In this document: positions 55,263 to 64,000 of the stretch, one piece after another
Layout: each line of letters opens with the position of its first letter
Numbering within the stretch: the stretch's first letter is position 1
Assembly: GCA_958510825.1 (NCBI GenBank)
Contig: OY294044.1
Coordinates: forward strand, 73,358,095-73,422,094
Reading direction: 5' to 3'
Length of the DNA: 64,000 bases
Origin: Brachypterus glaber
Taxonomy: Eukaryota; Arthropoda; Insecta; Coleoptera; Kateretidae
Made by a program: the position numbers and the translations under genes
Notes under the pieces: model-generated
What the model saw: the letters and a program-made list of their open reading frames with translations, nothing else
What the model was told of the DNA's origin: nothing
Database searches by the model: none

Positions 55263-55797
55263 TGATAAAAAATTATAAAAATTAACAAGTTGTCTACAGG
55301 TAATAATCACATTAAATTTGGTAGGGTTTTGGTAAGTAACATTGTATAATTGTTTAAAATCATGTAACAATGTATAAATGTAGAATGGGCATGCAAATCG
55401 CGTTAAATCCACATTCTTCTTTTATGACGATTTTTAGATTTTGTGAATGAGTTACATCCATGGGTAAACTCAGAATCCAATGTCGTATTTTAACATTTGT
55501 GAAAATTTAATGTTAGAATATTGTTCATTTTAACGTTAAAATCTAATGTTGAAATATTGTTGGTTTCAACCTTACTATACAACGTTAAAAATCACTGAAA
55601 ATTATATTAAAACACAACGTTGCGTGAAGTTGTATTTTAGTGATTTCTAAGAGGGTTAAGTTTAAAAGCGAAATAGTAGGTACTAATTAAAAAGTTTTTA
55701 AAACCCTTTATTTTTGTTTTGTTTCAATACAAAAGTATAGGTATAATAAAAAACTAAAACGTCAACAACCTTTGTATTTTTCAATTTTATTTTTTAG

Positions 55798-55930
55798 CTC
55801 TTTTTATTTCTCACTGTATATACAGGGTGTTGTCTGTGTCATGCTACAGAGCCCCGCAATTTTCGTAAGCATTCGCGTTCTTGACTTTTGTTTTTATTTC
55901 TTATAAATTGATTTAAAAACCTTGGTTAAT
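55798..55930 (+). repeat. Direct repeat with 56560-56690, copy 1
   Basis: GCTCTTTTTATTTCTCACTG, TATATACAGGGTGTTGTCTG, TGTCATGCTACAGAGCC and TCTTATAAATTGATTTA are shared with the second copy about 760 bp downstream. Confidence 0.7.
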
Positions 55931-56559
55931 ACCACAAACGCACGCAACAGCGCCAGAGTTTAACGAAAAAAAAAACATTTTATAAAATAGTGTAAATTAA
56001 TAACTTTAAGTGCATACCGTACTGACGTGACCCGAAAAATCTGATTGCAGATTCGAAATCTACGGCCCCAAATTAACTTAAAAAAATAGGTCCCATGCCA
56101 GATTTTTTTGTGTTGTACTGTGTTATTTGCAAAATAAATACCTACATAAAAAAGCTATAAATTATAAAATAAATATTACAATGTTTACAGCCACTGGAAT
56201 TTAAAGAGATTGTATACTGATAACAATACAAAGTAAAATTCCACTAAATTAAAGAAAACAAATTATAAAATTGCGTTTATGGCTTTGTGGAAAAAGTTTT
56301 AAACAAAATTTGTTTGATAACATAAAAGGAATAAAGTAATATTTTTGAATGTACAAGGTAATCAGTAAAAGCTGTACAGTATATAATTTTACCTTTTTAG
56401 AGGGGTAATAAAATTTAAGATTTTTATAGTAATCTGCACGGAGGGCCTTAAAAAATTTTAATAAAAAATCAAGCAACTCATTTTTTATTAATGGATTTGG
56501 TAGTACAGAGCTTACTGAGTAAAACAAAGCCAAAATTAAAATAATCCTTTTTTAGCTCT

Positions 56560-56690
56560 TTTTATTTGCCACTGTATATACTGGGTGCTGTCTGTGTCAT
56601 GTTACAGAGCCCAGCAATTTTCGCAAGCATTCGTTTCTTGCGGTTTGTTTTTACATCTTATAAATTGATTTATAAAACCCAAAGTTCCCG
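56560..56690 (+). repeat. Direct repeat, copy 2
   Basis: Near-identical to 55798-55930 (TATATACTGGGTGCTGTCTG, GTCATGTTACAGAGCCCAGC). The repeated CAGGGTGTTG could be a mariner-type terminus. Confidence 0.7.
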
Positions 56691-57569
56691 ACCCAATCAG
56701 TTTTCTTCGAAACGGTAAAAGTTATGGACAAAATTTTATCGGTTTTTTTAATGGGGTCACCTAATCTACAAATTAAGGTGGATTTAAAGTTTTCAGTTTA
56801 GTGAATGATGGGCATAGCGATAGTCATTTTTTAAATTTTTAGTGGCATGTATAGGAAAACACTAAAATCGAATATTTTAATTTTATATATTTATCACACA
56901 AAGTCTTTAATGTACACACAAGCACAGTCAAGTTATTTTAAACGAAAAAACAGACAGTCAGTGGTTGAGTTGGTTTAGGTAGCAAACAAATATTATTTTT
57001 AACAATTATTTGGTAACTTATACGTAATTGAATGAATTTTTGTTTCCAGGAATGATAAATTTCATTTATAGTTTAAATGTATTTACATTTTAGTTAAATT
57101 GTTATAATTAAACTGTTATTAGATATCGACTTTTTGTTTGAACTTGACACAATAATTAAAGTTTTAAACTCACTCGTTTCAATTTTATTCTGGGACAATT
57201 AAAGTTTTTAATCGCAATTTATAATTTATTCAAAAGAAAATAAGATAAAGTATTTTAAATCCTATAAAACTTTTAGTAGTTCAACTTGGTCCAAACTTGT
57301 TTAACATTGCGTTTGACAAAATATTTTTTAACAAGTAAGATTATCTAGTTACCAAGTTGAAAGTTAAAAGTTTATATTTTGCATAACAAGTTTAAGAATT
57401 TAAATACATATCGTAGCCGATCTTTATATATTGCTTTCAAGGTTTTGTAAAATTTAGGGAAAGCTTTCTATGCGTGCAAAAATTTTTATTTATTTTTTTC
57501 GAATTTTTTGCGTTTTATGGCGTTTTATGTCGATATAAATCAATTTCGAGCAAAACAAAAAAAATTGTC
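56691..57569. other. Intergenic AT-rich sequence
   Basis: No gene or structured repeat recognised. Confidence 0.5.
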
Positions 57570-57660
57570 GCTCGGTCGGTCTGTCTGTCCGGAAATTTTG
57601 TGGGCACGATAACTTAAGAACGCCTTAAGCTAGAGACTTGAATTTTACACATGTCAAAAT
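57570..57660 (+). repeat. GGTCGGTCTGTCTGTCCGG motif copy
   Basis: CGCTCGGTCGGTCTGTCTGT, CCGGAAATTTTGTGGGCACG, ATAACTTAAGAACGCCTTAA. Relative to the copies at 5480 and 11096, the tetranucleotide tract precedes rather than follows the motif; the conserved block reads on the other strand. Confidence 0.45.
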
Positions 57661-58350
57661 ACAGAATAATTAAAATTAATAAGGTACAGAAAATTCATAG
57701 AATTAAATTAATAAATAAATAGTAAACAAAACAAAATTCATAAGAGTTAAAATATTCAAAATAGTTAAAATAGACAAAAACACGAAATCAAAATTATACA
57801 AAAATTCACATATAGTTAAAATTATTATACAAATATTCGTCAAAGATATAAAATGCGTTCTTTGATAAATATTGCTTAACTTTATTTTTTAAAGGTTTAA
57901 TTTCTAGTTGTTTCACCCTTGGTGACAGAAAATAGTAAATCTTTATACTTATATACTGTAGTAATTGATACCCGTTTGAGTTCTTTTTAGGCTAATAATA
58001 AAAAGTCTTGACAGACGTTTGTACCGCGTGTTTTGCATATGTGTATACTTATATAGTTAAAGAAGGGTATCGTTTTAAATAGGAGTTTTGGGCTAAATAA
58101 GAAAAATATGTTTTTGTTTAAAAAAGTGCAAAATGATAAAAAGAAATGATAAAAAACTGTGTTATTTGTTGATAAAGAACAAAATAAAAAAAAATTAAAA
58201 ACTAAGGAATTATTTGATATCGTAAACCCGACAACATCGCATTATTCTTGCGCTAAATGTTTATCATACTGAAAAAAAGCAATATTTTTTGTTTATTTAC
58301 AAAACCAACATAAATAAGTTTAGATAGAATGTATAATAAAACCACTGTGC
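57661..58350. other. Intergenic AT-rich sequence
   Basis: Short AAAATTCA-type tandem variants near 57690-57840; nothing else. Confidence 0.45.
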
Positions 58351-58400
58351 AATATTAATTAAATATATTTATTTTTAAATAAATATATTTAATTAATATT
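58351..58400. repeat. Perfect 24-bp-arm AT palindrome
   Basis: AATATTAATTAAATATATTT..ATTT, a 2-nt centre TT, then the exact complement. A 50-nt cruciform-prone site made only of A and T. Confidence 0.85.
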
Positions 58401-58483
58401 ATAAGTTAAAAGTCTATGTGTAACTTTTTAATTAATTAACATGTTGAAAGCCAGATTAAAACTTGTCTTGGATAACACTGTCC

Positions 58484-58759
58484 CATGGAACTAGATGCTT
58501 TGGGTTATCGTTGAAGCTAATGGTTTACTTACAATGTTATTATAGTATAAATACCTCAAAAATAACTCCATAATCGTACTGAAACTTAAGAAACTAGTCA
58601 CATAAATCCAGCCTTATTACACATGGAACTAGATGCTTTGGGTTATCGTTGAAGCTAATGGTTTACTTACAATGTTATTATAGTATAAATACCTCAAAAA
58701 TAACTCCATAATCGTACTGAAACTTAAGAAAATAGTCACATAAATCCAGCCTTAATGCA
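58484..58759. repeat. Recent 138-bp tandem duplication
   Basis: Two nearly identical 138-bp units beginning CATGGAACTAGATGCTTTGG and ending ACATAAATCCAGCCTTA; only a couple of differences between units. Confidence 0.9.
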
Positions 58760-59639
58760 CATTGAATTACAGTATATAAAATCCGTGAAAACTAATAAAA
58801 CACAACCAAATATTTTAATATTATAGTCAAGAGCAGTGAACACAACACAGACCCACTTTGGCCCCACTGTAGTAGTTAATGTGCAAAGCTATTTTTATTT
58901 TGACGAGATGACATTTGGCACTTGAAGTTTCGTGCAATGTTGCCAAATCGTACATTGACATATGTCAAAATTCTTAATTAAAATAATTAATTAAAGTATG
59001 TTCCGGGATGTAAAATGAGCTGAAATTTTGGCTAAGTATTTATTTTTTATGTATCTATAAGCATAAAAAGTCTTATCGTTGCAGGCGATTTAGCCCAAAA
59101 TACGATACCCTCCTTAACATAATCTAGATTACTTGCTTAATAAAAGCTATGGTAAAAGGTTCCAGGGGAGTTATATGGCCACACCTCAGGCATAGAAATA
59201 TCAATTTTTTGATAGTTTTTAAACATGTTTCATATTCCTTGAAGGATTTTACTTAAAATTCCTAAGTTGGTGCACTTTAACTACAAATATTTTTTATTGG
59301 TTCTTATCTATAGTATAGGCTATATCTAGGTAAAATATATTAAAAAATTTATATTTACACAACTTTTTAACTTTTACAGCTCGAGAATTCGTCCAAAAGT
59401 GTAAATAGTTACCCTACTTAAAAAATATATAATTTTGTACTTTTGTACTCTTAAGTAAAACTTCATTTTTTATTTCAAAAAATAAAAAAATAAAACATTA
59501 AATTTTGATGGAAAAAATAGTTTTAATTTTTTTTTTTAAGTTTAACTCCCCATAACTTTTTAGTTCTTGGGGGATTATTTTCAAAAACACATAATTATAA
59601 TAATTATTCGTTCTTGATTTATCGTATCCACAAAAAACT
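58760..59639. other. Intergenic AT-rich sequence
   Basis: No gene or structured repeat recognised. Confidence 0.5.
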
Positions 59640-59690
59640 TGACATCGGACTGACGGGCAGACGGACGGACAGACCGACATTTTCAAAGTT
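59640..59690 (+). repeat. (ACGG)n-type tract
   Basis: GACATCGGACTGACGGGCAG then ACGGACGGACAGACCGACA. Same class as 16578-16605. Confidence 0.5.
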
Positions 59691-59776
59691 TCTTATTGTT
59701 TGTTAAACACATTTGTATCCAAGACTTTTTTTGTCTAGGACTTTTTTTCGCGATTTTGAGATATTTTAAACTACTG

Positions 59777-59812
59777 TATAATACTATTCTAGCGAGCGAG
59801 CTGTGAATAGTA
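59777..59812. repeat. Small hairpin ATACTATTC / GAATAGTAT
   Basis: Stem ATACTATTC..GAATAGTAT around TAGCGAGCGAGCTGT, a minimal version of the CpG-headed hairpins. Confidence 0.45.
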
Positions 59813-60204
59813 TAAGAACTCAACGGTGAGTTTTTTTTACCCAGTTAACACCAAAGATTAAAATTTTGTATAAAAAGGAAATAAGAATGTTTACTTTGTA
59901 AGACATTTTCCGTTGTATTCAAAAAAATTCGAAAAATTAGGTTTTTGAAAAGTATATTACCTTTGCCACCCTAAGACGGTTTGAGAATAATTTTAAAATC
60001 AATAAAAAACAAGCAGTGAAAATAAAATAGATTTTTTTTTCAAAAACGACAACTAAAAAAAACTTAAAAAAAAATTCATTTTGACAAAAACATAAAATTC
60101 CTGATTTACCTAAAAAAGGGTTAAAGTTGCAACATGCGCCAGAACTACCCATTGCGGTGGGTCTCCCCGGCAATAATTCTATACACCAAATTTATAAAAC
60201 CATT

Positions 60205-60372
60205 GTTTTTATCTGTATACACAGTATACGCATAGTATACACAGCATACGTATAGTATACACAGTATACACGTATAGTACAAAGTATATACGTATCTAAT
60301 GTATTTTGTATTAAAATACATTATTGTGAATCGGTTTTACCATTGTTTTTATCTGTATACACAGTATACGTA
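60205..60372. repeat. GTATACACAGTATACGTATA minisatellite
   Basis: Repeated GTATACACAG / TATACGTATA units at 60216-60300. The block CCATTGTTTTTATCTGTATA occurs at both 60201 and 60341, so the array has been duplicated. Confidence 0.65.
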
Positions 60373-60426
60373 TAGCCTGAGTCTTCGAATCTGCGAATTG
60401 TGGGTGCTCACTGCTAGCTAAAGGCA

Positions 60427-60567
60427 TATCCAGAAGCTTGCATAAGAACATAAAACATAAGAATGCGGTTCCGTGATTGGCTTACAAGATACATGGCGGC
60501 ACATCAAGCCAATGACGGCATCGCATTGTTATGTATTACGTTCTTATGCGAGCCTGTGGATATAATA
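60427..60567. mobile_element. About 140-bp hairpin MITE
   Basis: ATATCCAGAAGCTTGCATAA, GAACATAAAACATAAGAATG and CCGTGATTGGCTT pair with AAGCCAATGACGG, CATTGTTATGTATTACGTTC and TTATGCGAGCCTGTGGATAT. GC-richer than its surroundings. Confidence 0.7.
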
Positions 60568-61440
60568 ATAATAATAAATTTATTCAAGTCAAGATATTAT
60601 TTTACAAAAAATATAGGTATACCAACACTTACCTAAGCATAAATGCTTGTGCTGTAAGTGGCAGTATATGATACATTGGCAATTTAATTTTAACTTATAT
60701 CGATACAAATTTTTAATAATAATAGCAAAAAAAAAGGAGTTTCATAAAAAAAATGAGAAAATTTGGATGAAGAGGTCATTACAGTTGGATTACTTAATTA
60801 AGTTTTAAGATTTATTGAGTTTGACAGTACTAATAGTTTAATTTCCCGCTTAAATATGTTAAATTTTGATATTAACTTGCAGTTCTCAGGAAGTTTGTTA
60901 TATAGGGTGGGAGCATTATACAAAACAAACCTTTGCGTAAGAGTTTTTTTAAACAACGGAATATTTAAAGAATTTTCAAATCTTGTGTTGTACGCAGTGT
61001 TATTTTTTATTTTACTTTGTTTAGTTTTAAAAGCCCACAATACGCAACGATAGACAAAAAAATTTCCCAACTGAAAATACTTGAGCTTCAGTATATAGTT
61101 GATCTGTTTCATAAAGTTTATTTTTGTTTAATATAATTTTAAGCAATGTATTTTGTGTAACTTGGAGTGAACCTAACGAGTTTTCGTGCATACCGCCCCA
61201 TACTGTAATACAGTAGCTGAGTACGGATTCAACTAGCGCCTTGTAGACATTAATTACGGTATTTTTTGATAAAAAGTCACGTAAAATGTAAAATTTGTGA
61301 ATCATTTGCCTTAGTTTTTTACTCAAGTAGAAGCTGTGTTCGTCCCAATGAAGATGTTGGTCGACCATGACACCTAGGTATTTAATTTTGTAAGTCTTAT
61401 ATATTCTTGGACAACTGCATGGATGCCTTATTACGGTGGC
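60560..61440 (-). pseudogene. 5'-truncated, frameshifted LINE remnant
   Basis: Minus-strand coding begins near 61440 and includes KIKYLGVMVDQHLHWDEH, LVESVLSYCITVWGG, VTQNTLLKIILNKNKL, then, after a frame break near 61050-61110, FKTKQSKIKNNTAYNTRFEN and YNAPTLYNKLPENCKL. This is the C-terminal end of a LINE RT of the CR1/jockey-like kind ('KYLGV..D..L.W..H', 'Y.I..WGG', 'LYN.LP'). The catalytic region is missing. It ends with the (TAA)n / ATAATA-type tail at 60560-60580. Diverged and non-functional. Confidence 0.75.
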
Positions 61441-61879
61441 TAAAAAAATCGCCGTTGGATTATTTTAAATTTATGTTTTAATTTTCACAAATCGATAAGG
61501 AATCAAGTTCTGCTAATTCCGGCCTGTGTCTGTTAATAAACTACATTTTATATTACACGAGTTTGTTAAATTAGCTTTCAAAGTCTCATAAAATATATTG
61601 GCCAAATTAAAAACAAATATTTTTTCTATTTACCAGAAATGTTATTACCCGTTTAGTACTAATAAAATAGCTATATTAATTTTCCCTTCTGCGGTTTCAA
61701 TAAGTAGGTATCCCACATTGAATAAAATTTATTACCATCGTAAAATATAAAATAAAAAATAGCATTGTTAGAAGTAATTCTTTAAGAATAGAAAATAATT
61801 TATATGGCAAAATGATTGAACTAAATTAATTTCCAAGAACCTAATTGACCTTCATACTTATTAATTAAGTATTCCATCA
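61441..61879. other. Intergenic AT-rich sequence
   Basis: Nothing recognised. Confidence 0.5.
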
Positions 61880-62030
61880 ATCTATTTTTCAATCATCGTA
61901 TGGAGGATATCACTTGACTGCACAGTTTCGGGCTCCTGGCCCTCTTCAGTAACAAGAGTCAACTCTTTAAAGTGATTGAGAAAACATTTTCAGACTTTTT
62001 TAAAGTAAAGTCATTACATTGATGTATATA
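61880..62030 (+). repeat. Interspersed repeat CTGCACAGTTTCGGGCTCCT, copy 1
   Basis: GACTGCACAGTTTCGGGCTC, CTGGCCCTCTTCAGTAACAA, GAGAAAACATTTTCAGACTT and AGTCATTACATTGATGTATA are matched by copy 2 at about 63190-63345. Confidence 0.6.
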
Positions 62031-62782
62031 AAGTCCAATCATATAGGAAATTCAAAAATGTTTGATAATATTTGTCCAAAATATTATTCAGTTTTTCAGT
62101 GAATATTTATTTCCAATAATTTTTGAAAAAATATATGCTTTTTACAAGAAAATGCTTTTTTAGCGACCTCCAGAAATTGTTCGATTTGTAAAAATTTGGT
62201 CTAAAGCATTTTTGTTTAGGGGATAATAAAATGAGGGTGTGGCCCGTTAACATTTCAAACTTTCGCATTTTAAGAAGCACCCATTGGGAACTAAGGCACT
62301 GAGTAACATTACATTCCATTCTCAGACCTGGTAAAAAATAAATTGCTTTGTTAAATCGTTTTACTTTTAATTTTTAGTTTTTATTGCAAAAGTTTACGGT
62401 ATTTATTAATGCATGCAATAAACCAGTAATATGTACTGGAACAATGAAAAAAACTATCTGAAATTAAGTTTGAGGTTTTTTAAAAAAATCATGTTTTTCC
62501 CCTTAAAAAAAATCATAACTCAATCCCTGTACAAAATATTTTAAAATATAAAGTAGGGTTATATAAAGAAATGTTATAACTACAGCTGACGGTAATTATT
62601 AATATATAGCCTTATAATTTACGATGTGGGAATTTTATAAGTTTACTATAGTGAAAATTAAAATTATTTTAAATTTTTCACAAAAATGCAAATAAAACAA
62701 AAGTTGACCGATAGAAAATTTTGATAATAATTTTATTTTAAAGGTCCATAGGTTACTTATCAAAAACTACCAAGACTGGAAG

Positions 62783-63090
62783 AGGGTGTTGTCAACTCAA
62801 AAAAAGTCATTTGTAACGAACCGTGCCAGATCTCTGCCACTGGATTAAATGATTTATCATTGAGATAACAATACATGTAGGTTATTTAGAACAAATTCCA
62901 GCACAATTTTCAAACTATTTCAATAAACCCATTATTAGGTATGCAAAAAAATATTTATTTTTAAAAAAACTTTAACACCCTGTATCTCGAAAACTAAAGC
63001 TCCAAGGATACTTGTTTATGGAAACTATTCTGCCTATTTTTGCATTTCCTTTACGTCTTATACTTTTGGCACACGTAGTCATTAACACCC
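62783..63090. mobile_element. Possible small TIR element (AGAGGGTGTT)
   Basis: AGAGGGTGTTGTCAACTC on the left, GTCATTAACACCCTCT on the right. Inside, ACACCCTGTATCTCGAAAAC resembles a mariner-family terminus. The TIR is short, so this is tentative. Confidence 0.35.
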
Positions 63091-63189
63091 TCTATTTGTG
63101 CGCCAAGTTTATAAAAACAGGATTTTTTATTTTAATCAAAATTATAAAAATATTAATTAAATATCAATAAATAAATCAATCAATATCAA

Positions 63190-63345
63190 TCGGTTTTTTA
63201 GTTGGACAGAGTTGATATTGGTAGACTGCACATTTTTGGACTCCTCGTCCTCGTCAGTACCAAGAGACAACTCTGTACACTGACTGAGAAAACATTTTAG
63301 ACTTTATTCACTTTGAAAGCAGTCATTAGATTGATGTTTATTTGT
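63190..63345 (+). repeat. Interspersed repeat, copy 2
   Basis: GACTGCACATTTTTGGACTC, CTCGTCCTCGTCAGTACCAA, GAGAAAACATTTTAGACTTT and CAGTCATTAGATTGATGTTT. Diverged from copy 1. Confidence 0.6.
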
Positions 63346-64000
63346 GCGCCATCTATTTATAGATATAGACACCTACTTATACTTCTTATAATCTAGAAAC
63401 TTTGAATGGTCGAAGACAACTACTCATAATTTTCCTAATCCGGAGAGTTTCTTTTATTAGTTTATTATTTTCTAAACGATAACAGGTTTTCTTAAAAGTT
63501 TATTACCTTTATTTTAGAGTACATTAAAAATAAATATGGCAATCGACGGCTATCCTGTTTTTATAATCTGACACTGCTCCTTTTTTACATGTGAACTGAA
63601 AAACTTACATATTCATGATATTAGTTTGTTAAAATGACTTGAAACAATTTTTTTAATTTTATGCCACATTTTTGAAATTTAGCTTAAAAGTTACATGAAT
63701 TATTATAAAGACGACTACCAAATTTAAATTTTTGTTAAGTGTTAAAAATTTATATAAAATTATTTTTCAATGTAAAAAAATTAATAAATATGCCTTTGTT
63801 TTGATCTCGATTTGGATAATTTTTCCTCGTTCAACTGTTTATCTGGTTTATCGGATGGGATTTATTCAACCTGAAAGAAAACGGAAATGAAAATTTCTAT
63901 CTGACTTTTAGTACTAAGGACTTAGTACTTATTATACTCCCTTGTCTTTAGAGGGTTATCCTAACTGCCAATAAGGCTTTTATTGTTTCACCTGAGNNNN
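63346..64000. other. Intergenic AT-rich sequence ending in N
   Basis: No gene recognised. Positions 63997-64000 are N, the start of another gap. Confidence 0.5.

Larger units (their letters stand above)
54208..56121. mobile_element. 1.9-kb TIR element (AGTACARCACAAAAAAAT) with nested repeats
   Basis: Left AGTACAGCACAAAAAAATTA, right TTTTTTTGTGTTGTACTGTG. Further in, TTCGAATCTGTAATCAGATTT and TTCGGGTCA pair with TGACCCGAAAAATCTGATTG and CAGATTCGAA. Encloses the foldback at 54575-55160 and the retroposon at 55161-55262. Target duplication not resolved. Confidence 0.65.

Overview
The window is AT-rich eukaryotic DNA (poly-A/T runs, a spliceosomal-type intron, a two-ORF non-LTR retrotransposon, Tc1/mariner and hAT-like elements). 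The transposon families and the DUF4817-type transposase N-terminus point to an insect, possibly a beetle with a repeat-rich genome; the species is inference. I found no confident host gene, rRNA, functional tRNA or CRISPR array. Positions 41881-42080 are exactly 200 N (an assembly gap), and the last four bases are also N.

Layout. 1-9.7 kb: truncated or nested MITEs, minisatellites (TAATGTA-type and GGAAGTC-type), a tRNA-headed SINE inside a TIR element, and a small hAT MITE with a perfect 8-bp target duplication. 9.7-15.5 kb: two TIR elements and a 2.2-kb Tc1/mariner-superfamily element with DD41D spacing. Its transposase gene has a 55-nt intron, one frame break, and an inverted partial copy of its own 5' coding region in the 3' UTR, ahead of an AATAAA. 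16-31 kb: hairpin repeats, a SINE, two large foldbacks, a complete 713-bp MITE, a hAT-like element whose TIRs are made of a 15-bp minisatellite, and a 733-bp MITE sharing the DD41D element's TIR.

33-41.9 kb: a jockey-type LINE. About six 145-165-bp tandem monomers lead straight into its 5' UTR. The monomer array is itself broken by a hAT-like element carrying a second copy of the minisatellite-TIR element. ORF1 (CCHC gag) and ORF2 (endonuclease-RT) are open. ORF2 is split by a 2094-bp insertion flanked by GTAG duplications, and the two halves are in frame once the insert is discounted. The 3' end runs into the gap.

42-64 kb: a 450-bp hairpin MITE, more MITE copies, a cluster of CpG-headed hairpins, a 4.04-kb foldback with 1.3-kb arms around a dead LINE fragment, further foldbacks, tandem duplications and a dead LINE remnant on the minus strand.

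The genes do not form a host pathway. The autonomous elements (DD41D transposase, jockey RT) are plausible sources of machinery for the surrounding non-autonomous families, and the nesting gives a relative order of insertion events.
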